Assembly: GCF_910589235.1 (NCBI RefSeq)
Contig: NC_060965.1
Span: 6,465,505-6,529,504 of the forward strand
Direction of reading: 5' to 3'
DNA from: Vespa crabro
Lineage: Eukaryota; Arthropoda; Insecta; Hymenoptera; Vespidae
DNA length: 64,000 nt
How positions within the stretch are numbered: position 1 is the stretch's first letter; every line of letters begins with the position of its first letter. Positions 13,494 to 27,437 of this stretch are shown here, in pieces. The position numbers and the translations under genes are program-made. The notes beneath the pieces are model-generated. The model was not told the DNA's origin, did no database searches, and was given only the letters and a program-made list of their open reading frames with translations.

Positions 13494-16032
13494 GATTTAA
13501 GATGCATATATTTTATATAGAATAAATTCTAAACAAAATATCTTTTTTTAAACATTGAAACACAGAATAGCATACCGAGAAATATTTATCTGACTTCCTA
13601 TAAAAAGAAAAGAATATATGTTGTGATTATATCACGCATATTATATATTTGACTCTTTAGATGGGTCTTTTATCTTTACTCCATCTGTCCTATTGAATAG
13701 TTCACTCAACATAGTATTTTTAAACATATAATGCTCTCTCTTATTGGTCATGGTGAAACGTATGGACTGTCCTATATATCTGCATCTCCTAATGATTCAT
13801 TGTTGATGTCCTTTGTCATAGGATGACACTATGAAGTTTTCACATAATAAAAATCGTTATTGCGCGAGGAGGTTGACGTGTAGATCGGGAATACAGGTTG
13901 CGTCAGATTTGAGAAATCATGCAGAAGATTGCCCATAATATATTAAGAACTATCGCATTTAGAGAGGAGCCTTGCCACGTAGCGAAGTTTTGTGAGTAGC
14001 TTTTAAGAATATCGACCATTTGCGGCTTCTCATCTGGAGACTAAAATTTACTATTATTGATACATCAAGGAATAATAGGCAATATCAATACTCATGTTGC
14101 ATGTATTCTCTTTATATTTAAATTCAAGATACAAAGAATGTGATAGCGTTTAATAATACTATTTAATAATCATTGAATTAAGCAGTTTTTGCTGTTTTTT
14201 TTTTCTTTAATTACAAGTATAACTTTTAGTCGCAATATTTGAAATATTTCATTCAAAAAAGTTTTATTTTAACAACTACATCACAATATTTATCGCAACA
14301 TTTCATGGCCCCTCTGTCCAAAAAGGCTAGTGCGTTTTATCAGGCAATTCTTTTTATAAATGACTCAACAATTGGATTCCGCTAGTTTGATAAACCATAC
14401 ATCGTACCTCCTTCAAAGCGCTTCTATTTTCATCGATTTCGTTTTTCTTCTTGAAGTGTTCCGTTTTGCAGTGCGTGCGTTTTCAAGCATTTCAAAAATT
14501 GTAATAAAAAAAAAAATCATAGATTATACTTTAAATATCAATTTGTTGTTTTGTTTTATTAAACGACTCGATTAAATTATTGGTCTTTTTTTATATAAAT
14601 TAAATGTCTTGGCAATGGTTTAGTAAATTAAACTTTATATAGATTTCTCTGCGGTGCTTATCGTTTCATGAATGAAACATTTTTTTGTAAGATTTTTCCT
14701 CGAATTAAATAACACACATAAACCTTTAATAAATATTTTAATTCTGTATATTAAACTTTCATCGGTTCTTGATTTTGTAAACATAAGATATGTGCTAAGT
14801 TGTATTGTAAATTTTATATTAGCATATTTAAACAGAAAGTGAAGCACTCTTATTTTTTGTACCACACTTATAACGATTTTGCATATAAACGTATGTGTAA
14901 TAAAAAAGACAGTATACTAGAAGTTTATAAAACACAAGTATGTTATATATAGCTATGAAAACCGTGCGATATGATGCAGGCGATCACTTCCTCGTTCAAA
15001 ATCATGAAAAAATTAGATTCTAAGTCACAATCCTGAAATATTCAGGATGAAAGATCACGTGAATTAAATTGATACATACATATAAGATTTCGTATGAAAA
15101 ACAAAAATTAGATCGTGAAATATATGCGTACACTTATGATTATTCCCGTGCATAATTGCATGCTTTCGTATGTGTATGCATATCTTCATATATACATGTA
15201 TATAAATGAATGATCATGACGATTACAACTATAATTATTAATATAATTTTATGGAGATATGTTAACTATAGATATTATAATTATAAATATTATATTCATT
15301 GCTGCTACTGCTATAAATCCACTATTGCTATTTCTAGTTTTAAGTAAGCGAAAAAGAAAAAAAAATACATTTATTGCAAAAAATAAATTTCTTCGACTGT
15401 TTTACCTTTCTTTCCATTTATCTTACTTATTAAGTAATTTTAAGTGTTATACATTAATTACAATTTAAATACTTTATTTAAAATTTAAGCTTCTCATTAT
15501 TATATATACATACTTATTATAACTTATGTAATTAATGCTAATTTGAATTTTTTGAATAATTTAATGCTATCTTATAATATACTTTCAATGAGAATGTTAA
15601 AATACATTTGTTATTTTTTTTCTATATTTAATATATATAAATATATAAGCAAAGATTTTAATTTGCTATGTATTAAAATTATTTTTATTAATTATGAAAT
15701 CAACATAACTGCTATTCATATGTTTGAATGATATCGATATTCTATAAAAACAAGAAATTGTTAACATTGATTTTCGTTTCGTGTATTATTTGTTTCAATA
15801 GATATTAGCAGGGTTTTAAGTATTTTAACGATGTTATTCTGAAACGATTGTAGCGCCAAAGTGACTGGTTGGTTGCAACGATTGCAACGAAAGAAATTGT
15901 CGTACTTTGTAGCTATTTGTGTTGAAAATTAGTAAAAAAAAATAATAAGGCCTCAATTAAGTTTAATAATATCTTTAAGTAAATATATTATTGATATAAA
16001 GGAAGAAAGTTATATCGGCTACGGTGTACCGG
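13494..16032. other. Intergenic AT-rich stretch between Rab7 and Top2
   Basis: No gene is supported. The first few hundred bases may be an extended Rab7 3' UTR. The central part (about 14.1-15.8 kb) is AT-rich with only short frames. From about 15.84 kb the composition becomes more mixed (direct TTGCAACG repeats near 15.87-15.89 kb), which suggests the upstream edge of the Top2 promoter. Confidence 0.5.
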
Positions 16033-16826
16033 ATGAGTATCAGTGCCTGTGCTATGCCAATCATTAATTATAACCACAATGAATGGCATCGTGTGATTAT
16101 ACGACTTTCCGTTACCGACGCTACTTCACCAAACGAATTTTTCAGGCAAAAACACTAAAGGTGAGATATGTGAAGAATAATTTTCTAGTTTTTGCGACGT
16201 ATATGAATCCTCATTATATTTTATGTATTTTTCTGTGTACCTTTTGTTTTCAAAAAGCAGGTGTTTGCTTGCAAATTGGCGTCCCCTGGCGTTCTTGGCC
16301 AATTAGATGAGGACATTTTCCCGCCATATTATTAAGACTTATTTAGGGTAGGAAATGATTTAGTAAATAAAATTCTTGGTTCGAGCCTAAGAAAACGCAA
16401 GGATTAATTACGATTTTTTTTGTCTGTGGCATCTCTTGATAATAATTACTGTAATTGAGCTGTGATTAATTGATTTTTATTTATTGAGTTAGACTTGATA
16501 TAAAATGTCATTTGAGAACCAAGGATACACATATAATATATATGAATTAAATCATTAATTAGTTTTATTATTAAGTTTATTGTTAATTATATATAATAAT
16601 TATTTTGTTATAATCAATTATACTAAATCATTGCTTTTGCCGCAATCATAGAACATATGAAATTTATGTTCATTTATAGAAAATAAGAGGTACTCATATT
16701 GTAAAATAATAATGTATATATGAGATTTATATTGACTATTTAATACAAACCTTCTTGTATTAAATAGTCAATTCTTTATTTCGTTTTATATGAATTTACA
16801 GGTACATAAAAACATATCACATTAAA
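16033..16826 (+). promoter_or_regulatory. Top2 promoter and spliced 5' leader
   Basis: The coding exon of Top2 is preceded by an acceptor (TTTACAG ending at 16801), and a good donor AAAG|GTGAGA is at 16160/16161. A leader exon of roughly 16040-16160 joined to 16802 is therefore likely. A TCAGTG initiator-like start lies near 16040. Between donor and acceptor are an inverted CCAAT box (ATTGG, 16275-16279), a direct CCAAT (16299-16303) and an E2F-like TTTCCCGCCA (16317-16326). These could serve a second, downstream start site. CCAAT and E2F control of topoisomerase II is known in vertebrates; here it is inferred. Confidence 0.45.
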
Positions 16827-19800
16827 ATGAGTACAGCTGTTGAAAATGGAAATCAACCTGGTAATCTCAAGAAAAAGACCATTGAAGGAATTTACCAGAA
16901 GAAAACACAACTGGAGCATATTCTATTGCGTCCAGATACATACATTGGATCTGTTGAAAGCACTACTGAACTTATGTGGGTTTATGACAAAGAAAAAGAA
17001 ATGATGATACAAAAAGATATCAAATTTGTTCCTGGATTATATAAAATATTTGATGAAATTTTGGTAAATGCCGCTGATAATAAGCAACGAGATCCAAAAA
17101 TGGATACTATTAAGGTTGATATAGATGCGTAAGTATACTTCGTAAATAAATATTAATAGATTTATGTCTTCTACAGAATTATTTTAAGAAACATTATGCA
17201 TATATATATGTATATATATATATATATATAATCGCATTGTAGAGAAAATAATACTATATCTGTCTGGAATAATGGAAAAGGAATTCCTGTTGTGATACAC
17301 AAGGAAGAGAATATGTATGTACCCACTATGATTTTTGGCCATTTATTAACATCATCAAATTACGATGATGAGGAAGAAAAAGTAACTGGAGGAAGAAACG
17401 GTTATGGTGCAAAATTGTGTAATATTTTTAGTCATCGTTTCACTGTTGAAACTGCATCTAAAGAATATAAAAAATGTTTAAAACAAGTGAGTAACATTGA
17501 TAGAATATCAAATATGATAATTGTAATGATTAAAACATCTCAATAATCTGTTTGTTTTATAGACATGGGGTGATAATATGGGGAAAGCCAGTGAACCACG
17601 AATTAAAGATTTCCATGGAGAGGATTTTACAAAAGTAACATTTTCTCCAGATTTATCAAAATTCAAAATGGATTCTTTAGATGATGATATTGTATCTCTT
17701 ATGTCGCGTCGAGCATATGATGTAGCAGCATCTACAAGAGGCGTGAAAGTTTATCTTAATGGCGTTAGAGTACCTGTGAAGAATTTTAAAGATTATGTCG
17801 ATTGTTATATTAAAGGAAAAGAAGATGATACTGGTAACCCATTGAAAATAGCTTATGAAGCTTGTGGAGCTCGTTGGGAAGTAGCAGTAACTTTATCTGA
17901 CAAAGGTTTCCAGCAAATGTCATTTGTAAATAGTATTGCAACGACGAAGGTACATATATTTTTCTTTATTTATTAAAATTTTTCTATACATTTTTTTATA
18001 TATTTGTAAATATAACATCAACATATAAAATCAAATTTATTATATTATTAATTTAATCAACAGGGTGGCCGTCATGTAGACCATGTTACAGATTTGATAG
18101 TAAAACAATTGACAGAAACTTTAAAAAAGAAAAACAAAGCTGGAATAACCATCAAACCATTCCAAATCAAAAATCATTTATGGATTTTTATAAATTGTCT
18201 CATCAATAATCCTTCATTTGATTCCCAGACTAAGGAACACATGACTTTACAACAAAAAAGTTTTGGTTCTAAATGTGTATTAACTGATAAATTCATTACA
18301 ACTGTGAGTATTATGTAATATACTATGAGTATGGTTTTATTTATATAAATTAATAATATTTGTATAATCATTTAATTGATTTATAGGTAATGAAAATTGG
18401 CATTGTAGAATCAGTTTTAACATGGGCCAAATTTAAGGCTGATAGCCAACTGCAAAAATTGGGACCTAAATCAAAACAAAGAAAACTTCAAGGTGTTATT
18501 CATTAAATTACGTCAATTTCATAATAAATGTATTACAAAAAAGATATTAAAATGTAATTAAATATGATAGTACTAACATATTAAAGTATGAATTATTTTA
18601 AGGTATTCCTAAGTTGGAAGATGCTAATGATGCTGGAACAAATAAATCATTAGAATGTACTCTAATATTAACTGAGGGAGATTCAGCTAAAACAATGGCT
18701 GTATCAGGAATAGCTGCTGTAGGTAGAGATAAGTATGGCATATTTCCATTAAGAGGTACGTCTAATACTTTATAAAAATTATAAGTTCTATATTATCATT
18801 TTTATAATTATTTACATATATTTATCATAGGTAAAATATTGAATGTAAGAGAAGCAACGCATAAGCAAATTTTGGAAAATGCAGAGATCAACAATTTGAT
18901 AAAAATTCTTGGTCTTCAATATAAAAAGAAGTATGAATCTCGGGATGATCTTAAAACACTTCGTTATGGTAAAATGATGATTATGACTGATCAAGATCAG
19001 GTTGGTACATATCTTTTAAAACTCTTATTGCATTCGATAAGCCAAGTAATATGTTTACAGAATGTTATATTATATATATATATATATATATCTTTAGGAT
19101 GGTTCACATATAAAGGGTCTTTTAATTAATTTTATTCATCACAATTGGCCATCTTTACTAAAACTTAACTTCATTGAAGAATTCATTACACCAATCGTAA
19201 AGGCATCAAAAGGAAATCAAGTATTATCATTCTTTTCATTGCCAGAATTTGAAGCATGGAAAAAAGAAACAGAGAATTTTCATACATATAAAATCAAATA
19301 CTACAAAGGTTTTCATTTTTACATTTTGTATCTTTTTATATTATAAGAAACAATTTATATAGACATTTAAATTATTCTAAATAGGTTTGGGTACTTCTAC
19401 TGCCAAAGAGGCAAAGGAGTACTTTGAAAATATGACCAGACACAGAATTCGGTTTCGATATGATGGTGATCAAGATGATCAAAATATTATTATGGCATTT
19501 AGTAAAAAATGTGTTGATCAACGTAAAGAATGGTTAGTGAATCATATGGACGAAACAAAGAGACGGAAAGAGATTGGTTTAGGTGAACGTTATCTTTATG
19601 AGAAAGATACTCGTACAGTATCTTTTTCAGACTTTATAAATGTTGAATTAGTGCTATATAGTAATTATGATAACGTGCGATCTATACCTAGTATGGTGGA
19701 TGGATTTAAACCTGGACAAAGAAAAGTACTTTTTACATGTTTGAAACGTAATGATAAACGTGAAGTAAAAGTTGCACAGTTAGCTGGTTCAGTTGCGGAA

Positions 19801-21906
19801 CATTCGGCTTATCATCATGGTGAAGTGTCTCTTATGGCTACTATAATCAACTTGGCTCAAAATTTTGTGGGAAGTAACAATATCAACATACTTCAGCCTA
19901 TTGGTCAGTTTGGTACAAGACTTACAGGAGGTAAAGATGCTGCAAGTGCTCGATATATCTTCACGATGCTTAGGTTTGTATATTTGATCAAAAATTATGT
20001 TGATATGTAACATTAAACAAAAATTATAATTTTATTATATTTATATATGTATTTCTACTTATAGTCCACTAGCAAGATTTATATTTCATAAACACGACGA
20101 TCCACTTCTTGCACATGAATATGATGATAATCAAAAAATTGAGCCAGTATATTACGTTCCTGTAATACCAATGGTATTGGTAAATGGTGCAGATGGTATA
20201 GGTACAGGATGGATGACAAAAATTCCAAATTATAATCCTCGTGAAATCATAGAAAACTTATTTCGTATGATGGAGGGTGGAGATCCTAAACCAATGGTAA
20301 TATTTAAAAATAATAAGTTTGTAAAAATCTATTGACATTCAATCTATAATTTATAATTATGTTTTGTAGATACCATACTACAAGAATTTTACGGGTGTAA
20401 TTGAAACTTGTGGAGAGTATCGTTATATTTGTAGCGGTGAAATATCTGTAATAGGACCAGACAAAGTAGAAATTACAGAACTTCCAATTGGAATGTGGAC
20501 ACAAACTTACAAAGAGACAGTATTAGAACCTATGTTACATGGCACTGAAAAAACACCTGCAGTTATTACGTAAGTTATATCATATATTGATAAAAATAAT
20601 ATATTGTACAGTATATATATATATGTTGATTTTTACATATTTTTGATTTCTACAGAGATTATAAAGAATATTACACAGATACAACTGTACATTTTATAGT
20701 AATATTAAATCGTGATAAATTACTGGAATTAGAAAGAGATGGTCTTCATAAAGCTTTTAAATTGCAATCGACAATGTCTATAACATCTATGGTAAGATAT
20801 ATTAACATTTGTTCTAAGATTTATTGTAAAGAATAAGAGCAAACAACATATATTTTTATTGCAGTGTGCATTTGACGAAAATCGATGTCTTCAGAAATAT
20901 GAAAGTGTCACTCAAATATTAAAGAATTTTTACAAAATTAGATTGGAAGCGTATCATAAAAGGAAAGATTATTTAGAGGGTATTTTGCAAGCAGAAGCAG
21001 GAAAATTATCAAATCAAGCTCGCTTTATTCTAGAAAAATGTGATGGTACCTTGGTAATTGAAAATAAAAAGAAAAAAGATATGATAGCTGAATTAGCAAG
21101 ACGTAATTACGAATCTGATCCTGTCCTTGCATGGAAATTAACTCAAAATAGAGAAGCAGTCTTGGTAAGTAATCATATAATACATAGTTTATGTATTAAA
21201 TAAATATCATAAATGCATATGCCTATATTGATCAAATATATTTATTGCTACAAAAGGAAGATGAAGTAAGTCATAAGATAAAAAATCACTTGTATTTATC
21301 TGTTGATGTCTTATAATGATATATTACATATCTACATATGGATAATAACTTCAGTTTTTACTAATCTTTAGGAGGAAGTTGCTGAAGAAATAACTGAAGA
21401 TACACCATCCTCATCAGCTATGATACAAAAAAATAATTTCGATTATCTTTTGGGCATGACTCTTTGGTCCTTGACAAAAGAGAAAAAGGATGATATCCTA
21501 CGTCAAAGAGATGAAAAAATAGCAGAATTAAAGAGATTGCAAGCTCGTACTCCTATTTCTCTTTGGAAAGAAGATTTGGATAATTTACTAAGCGAATTGA
21601 ATAAAGTAATTATATGTCATATCATTTAATCGTAACAATTTAGATAGTATTAAAATTATTCTTATATTTATATTTGATTTTTAGGTAGAAGAGAAAGAAA
21701 AGAAAGAAGAAAATAAATCACGTCAAAATATCAAAAAACCACCAGCAAAGTTCTACAAACAAGAGGATACTCGTAGAATAGTCCCTGTAATTGATACTGA
21801 ATTAAAAAAGAAAATAGAAAAGGCAGATATTGTATCAAAGGACAAAAAAGAAGGAATTAAGAGACAGCCAAAAGTAAGTCTTTCTTATTTATTAACAAAA
21901 TTATAT

Positions 21907-21949
<43 letters not shown>

Positions 21950-23411
21950 CTTATATTTAATCTTTTATAGATTAAAAAAGAACTAACTGAAGAAAAAGAT
22001 GAGTTTGATGCTCTCGTGGAATCTAATAAACCTATTGATGAGAAACTCAATATTAAAGTTGAGAAAAAATCTGGTGCTAAAAAAGGTGAAGTGACTTTTT
22101 TTATATAATATTAAACTATTACAGAAAGTTATGATTAAATTAAATGCAATATTTTTTGATAATTAGGAATGAAACAGACAACACTGTCATTTAAACCTTC
22201 GAAGAAGTCAAAGAAGAAGGATTCAGATTCCGATAGCAACGAATTTGACAGTAATGAAATTGATTTTGATAGTATTTCACCAGTGCGTTCGCCACGAAGA
22301 GCAGCTGCATGTATAAAAAAATTATATACTATATTAAAATATATTTTAATATATAATGTTTATTTAACAATCTAGTGTTTATTTTAAAATTGACTTTCTA
22401 TGTAAATTGCAGCTAAAAGGAATTATGCTCTTAGTAGTGACGAATCGGATGCTGCTAGTGAAAATCTTTATAGTTTGTCATCTGATTCTGAACAAGTGTG
22501 AGTATGCATGTTGATTCGAAAATTATATTTAATATGAAATAAATAAAAAAGATAAATTAAATAATTTAATTAACAATATTCAACGTCATAATATTAAAAA
22601 ATATATCAAAATTATTATAAGACTTAATGATCCAAATTTTTATAACTTTTTTTTTTAGGAGGAAACCGAAACCTCCTACAATAGCACTTAGCGATTCTGA
22701 TGATGATTTCAAAATAGACAAGAAACCACCGCCACCTAAATGTGAATAAATACATTTTTTATCAATATATTAATCAACTTAAATATTATTTTTAACTATA
22801 TAAATTATTATGAATTATCTCAATATTCCATCAAGGTTTATTAATTTCTTTATTACAGCGAGTCCAGAGGAACTTTTTGATAGTTTAGTTGGAAATACTC
22901 CTGACAAATCACAAAAACCTATTATATCTTCTTCAGGTGAAGATAGTTCTTTGGTAATGTTTACACCACCAAAAAAAGGTAAAATTAATGCGACTTATAT
23001 TTAAAATATCGTTATATATATATCACACATTTTTAATTTTATTTTCAATATAATATTACTTTAGTTCCATCGAAGAAAAAAGCTGAAAATGGGGGTGCAA
23101 AGGCAACGAAGCGTCAATTGAAGAAGAAACTCAAATCTTCAGATTCTGAAAATGATGATAATTCATTAGCGACTAAAACGAAACCTGTATGTATTTTTAC
23201 AAAATTGTTATACTATTACATAGTACAACAAAATTGTATCATTTTTAAATATTTATTTTTATAGAATAAAAAACGGATGAAAAAATCAGACTCCGAAAGC
23301 GAGAATACAGTGGAATCATCGCCTGTAGTACCCATAAGAAAAAATAGTGCACGTAATCGGAAACCAGTTTCTTACGCACTTAAATCGGACGAAGAAAGTG
23401 ATTCAGATTAA
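16827..23411 (+). CDS. Top2: DNA topoisomerase II (22 exons, about 1502 aa)
   Basis: ATP-dependent type IIA topoisomerase that passes one duplex through another, needed for replication and chromosome segregation. Exons: 16827-17128, 17243-17486, 17563-17949, 18064-18303, 18387-18492, 18603-18755, 18831-19000, 19098-19308, 19385-19973, 20065-20296, 20370-20569, 20656-20791, 20865-21164, 21372-21605, 21685-21873, 21971-22085, 22167-22310, 22413-22497, 22659-22741, 22859-22978, 23065-23186, 23265-23411; total 4509 nt in frame. Motifs: GHKL ATPase N-box EILVNAADN (77-85) and GRNGYGAK (about 151-158); TOPRIM LTEGDSAK (Glu451) and DQDQD (Asp531, 533, 535); catalytic tyrosine in ASARYIFTM (Tyr795); a charged C-terminal tail with KKGMKQTTLSFKP, conserved in vertebrate TOP2A, and acidic Ser-Asp clusters. 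Length is close to fly and human enzymes. The exon 7 donor (GTTGGT) is weak. A 9-nt microexon in intron 13 is possible. Confidence 0.97.
21257..21265 (+). other. Possible 9-nt microexon of Top2 (Glu-Asp-Glu)
   Basis: Inside the 207 bp intron between the exons ending at 21164 and starting at 21372, GAAGATGAA is preceded by an AG and followed by a perfect GTAAGT donor. Both flanking exons meet in phase 0, so inclusion would add exactly three acidic residues in the linker where vertebrate enzymes also carry an acidic run. The upstream pyrimidine tract is weak. Confidence 0.3.
21910..21949 (+). repeat. 40-nt T tract in a Top2 intron
   Basis: An uninterrupted run of about 40 T lies between the exons ending at 21873 and starting at 21971. 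It probably acts as an extended pyrimidine tract for the downstream acceptor. Its length is likely to be polymorphic and prone to sequencing error. Confidence 0.9.
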
Positions 23412-26400
23412 TTGTATTAACGTGGTAAATTTCTCAAAAAAGAAAAAAAGAAAGAAAAAAGAAAAAACTGTAAATTACGAAGACTGCCTATATAAATTAA
23501 GGGAGAGAGAAAAGGTAGATCTGAATTGGCATGGAGGCCAAGTTTTAGTATTTTTGTGGTTTCTTACGTCTTTGGAAATGTCTAAGAAGGCACAGTTGCA
23601 ATGAATATTGTAATTATAATTAATTGTATGTGGGCATAGAGTAAGAGAACACCATGTTCAAAATCATTTTAAACTGATTTCAAAGTTTTATCCAATGGAC
23701 GACTATGTGCAAAACAAAGACAACAGTATACTCTAAGCTCATTACACAGACGTATAGGTAATTAAAAACTTTAGATTTAATATTAAATTAACATTGTATA
23801 ACTCATTGAAATGTTGTAAGAAAACACGGCGCACAATCCATTATGTCATGTGTATGTAATATTCATTTATGATATACAAAACAAACTAAATAGATAATGA
23901 ATCTTTTATTTTTCATTATTGTATCTTTTAATTTTGCTTCTCCTTATAAAAGTAATAGAGATTATTTGATAAGGATGACGTTCTTACACACATGACATTA
24001 TCGAGTAAGATTACTCCTATATAATTAATGCGCCATACATGTAATAAAATATATGGACATTTTCATATTTCCATTTTTATTACTTTCGTCACACACTATC
24101 GTAAAAATGCAAAGAGCTATTATTAAAATTTTTTCAATCTCTTAATTCTTTTTTGGAAAAACTTTCGAAAATTTCGCACAATTTGCGAATATTTTATTCT
24201 ACACCTTAAAAATTTTACTTTAATAAAAAGTTCTTCATTATTTTAAACGATAATATTGTCATTACCTACTTGTACATAGTAGCTTCCTGTTATCAAATGA
24301 AGATCCCATTCTTCCATATCTTGTGGATACTGCACTGCTATAAAATTCCTTTTTACTCCTAAAATTTATCCCTTTACGATTATCTTCATTCTGTTTCTTT
24401 CTAAAAAATATATTAATTTCTTAACATTGAAGTATGAATTAAAATATCAAAGAATTGCATACAAATAACAAAGATAGGGATTTGAAAGATTTTAATGACA
24501 AATAAAAAGTGTGCGAGTAATCTCTAACTAGATATAGAGCAATAAATATTGTTTAACTATAAAAAAAAATTCAATTTTTGTCTCTTAAAAAGAATTCCGG
24601 TATTTTAAAATATATATATGTGAGGTGTATGTTCTCTGTTTTCTTTTTTCAATAAAATAGGGTGTATATATATATATTCTGATACAAGTATTGTATGTAA
24701 TCAATAAGTTTACTAACTTTAAATTATACACAAATACGTAATTTTATTGCTATAACGTTTCATACACCATCCTCGACACAATTCCTGTTGGTAATTATGA
24801 GAAAGATCATGACTATGCTAACACGTAAGGGCGATAAAAAATATCCGATGTTATTTATATTGCGATGGCTGTCGTGTCATTTACGATAATAATACTTTAC
24901 CCGACTGTACTCGAATTACAATTTTGCTCTATGAAATTAATACTATCTTGTAGTTCACTCCACAAAAAAAGATCATATATTCTAATTCGTTTATGTGTGT
25001 ATATTTTAAATTATTAGTAAAAAAAACGTCTCGGATTTTTTTATATATATATAACTTTTCTCCAATACACGAATGCACGCGTTATTTATTAATTTATTAT
25101 CCGTTGTTAAAGTTCTTCGATATATACAAATGCAAAATTGTTCTTTCCGCAGAACATAAACGCTACCTCTGATATTGATTTGAATAAATGCATATTAATG
25201 GCTTTTGTAAAAGATGTAAAGTAAATTGCTCATTTAATCCTCTTTTCTCGATACAAGTTACCGGATCAAATTTGCAAAAGTATATGTTTACTTAATGGAT
25301 TTTTTTTTTTTTAAGAATAATTTATGATTTCCACTTGCTTAGTTTTATTTGCAAAAAAAAGAAAAAGCGAATATTTTTGTCATCTAAAAAAGGCTTTCCG
25401 ATATTCTTCAAGAACAGAAAATCTTTATATTCAATGAAGAAATAAAAATATGTAATACATGATTTAATGCGACAGAGAGGCTGAATTCAAAGTCAATATT
25501 TATACGAATATATTGATTATTTTTGATTTCTTAATAATATCTAATAATACATATTTATCATTAATCTCTAATAAAGTGCATATTTTATAAAGAATGAATA
25601 AATTGTTTAAAAAGAATCAATTTATTTGAATAAATATTAGCTTTAAAAAGTATTAAAAAATATAAATAAGAAATCTCTGAGGCAATTTTGTAACTTAGTC
25701 TTAATGAAAAGCCATTTTTAGCGTGTTTGAGAAAAAGAAATAATAAGTATGCGTTTTTCTTGAATAATAGGATTAGTTATTAAAGAAGAGTGTAGGAGAA
25801 AGGAAAGGGAAATAGTTGATTGGCTTTTAAAATATTAAGCGATGGATCTAGTAGCAGACTCTGTTCAGACTTGTAATGTATTCTCCTCTGACCATACTTT
25901 GCCAATCACGTTGGTATTGTGTCATCAATACCGTGCCCACATTGTACCAACAACTTACAACATTTTAACAACTTCTTTCTATTACTCCCCAAAGCTGCAG
26001 TTTGTCGACAGACACGACTATAATACAAAGCAAGGGCACTTGATAAAATAACTTAGTCTTCTATTTCATAATTATCTCTATATAACGTACATATATAAAA
26101 CAAATTATGAGTAAAGAAATAATGATCAGGTCGGTACAATATTACGATTCTTACCTTACAAATTTTAATGCCCGATAAATACGAATTGATTTAGCACGGA
26201 GATGGCCGCAATAATATGTTGATGTGTCCACGATTAGAAAGGAAAAACACGTTTTTTAACCGCGAGTTAGAAAATTCTCAATTTAAAATATATTTATGAA
26301 CGGGAGGTGAAGGGAGGGGGTGCAAGTGGTGGACCGTGATCCTATACGATTTTTTTTGTTTTTATACTTTGGGAGCATCGCCACTCTTTCCATTTAATTC

Positions 26401-27437
26401 TCAAACTAATCGTTCCAGTATAGGTAAAGCCCACTCGTTTCAGAATAGGAACAACCAACCAAATCTCCTCGTGTTTATGTATGTTAATTGTTATTAGTCA
26501 TGATATAAGTAATAATGTTAATATTTGAATAAAGTAACATGATGTGTAGTCAAGTATTCATGGAATACCTGACTGCACGGAGGTCATGCGAGGATAGAGC
26601 CACCACAGTTGTCTTCCCACTGTCAATGCTGTCCTTTTTCTTTACACCATATATATATATTATATCGGATTTATTAGTATATATATATATAGTATAAATA
26701 TATACACGCACGCTAGATTTAACAATCTTTCATCACACTCATTCACGCATACGTAACTTCAGAAGAGAGGAACGTCTCCGCAAGAGCACAGTCTCTTACT
26801 CTTTTGACGCGCTGCATTTTTATCATTCGTTGCCCTCTGTTTTCTTTTTTTTTTCCCCTTTCTCTTTCCTTTTTCACCGAGTAAATCACTTCCACTGGAT
26901 TCCATCATCTTATATCCTTTTCGCTTACTCTCCTCTTTAGTTTAAACTTCACTTTTTAATTCACAATGACTTATCACATGTTTATCCGTTTCCTTCCATT
27001 CTTTTAAACACTATTATCAAGTCAGCCCACTGTTTTGATACAAGGAACGATAATACAATTGAATATTTACGAACACAACATTTTTGTTATGCTGAATAAT
27101 GTAGCGTGGCTTGTAGAAAGACGCAAGCTTCTGGACTTGCGACGACCAGTCTCGCATCTCTCTTGCAATGTCCTATGAGACGACCTGTAAGTATAGTTGT
27201 GGCGGTATGGTGGTGGTGGTGGTGTGGTGGTAGTAATGATGGTAGTAGTGGTGATGGTAGTGGTAATGGTGGTGATGACGGTGAAAGTGGTGGTAGTGAT
27301 GGTGATAGTATCCGGTTTAGTATTTACAATTGGTTATAGCGATCGTTATTTTCCTAAGATGAGATGGTGCGCAGTTCAGTGCTCAAGATTTGGCATGTAA
27401 TAGCATATCGAAGATATTCGTCTTTAGTCCATTTCCA
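23412..27437. other. Convergent 3' interval between Top2 and the Tousled-like kinase
   Basis: Four kilobases of AT-rich sequence with no supported gene. It should contain the 3' UTR of Top2 (an AATAAA is at 24043-24048) and that of the minus-strand kinase. It is crossed by AT dinucleotide runs near 26.65-26.70 kb and by an imperfect GGT/GAT trinucleotide repeat at about 27.2-27.31 kb. Reading frames through that repeat (27106-27400) are low-complexity artefacts. Confidence 0.6.
27195..27310 (+). repeat. Imperfect (GGT/GAT)n trinucleotide repeat
   Basis: About 115 bp of GGTGGT, GATGGT and AGTGGT units on the + strand, just beyond the stop codon of the Tousled-like kinase. It therefore probably lies in that gene's 3' UTR, as ACC/ATC in the transcript. 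Confidence 0.8.

Noticed and set aside
16374..16392. T-arm-like TTGGTTCGAGCCTAA, possible tRNA
   Set aside because: No matching acceptor stem, D arm or anticodon arm could be built upstream.
27106..27400. Gly/Asp/Ser-rich and Val/Met-rich frames
   Set aside because: Both are different frames of one GGT/GAT repeat in the probable Tlk 3' UTR.
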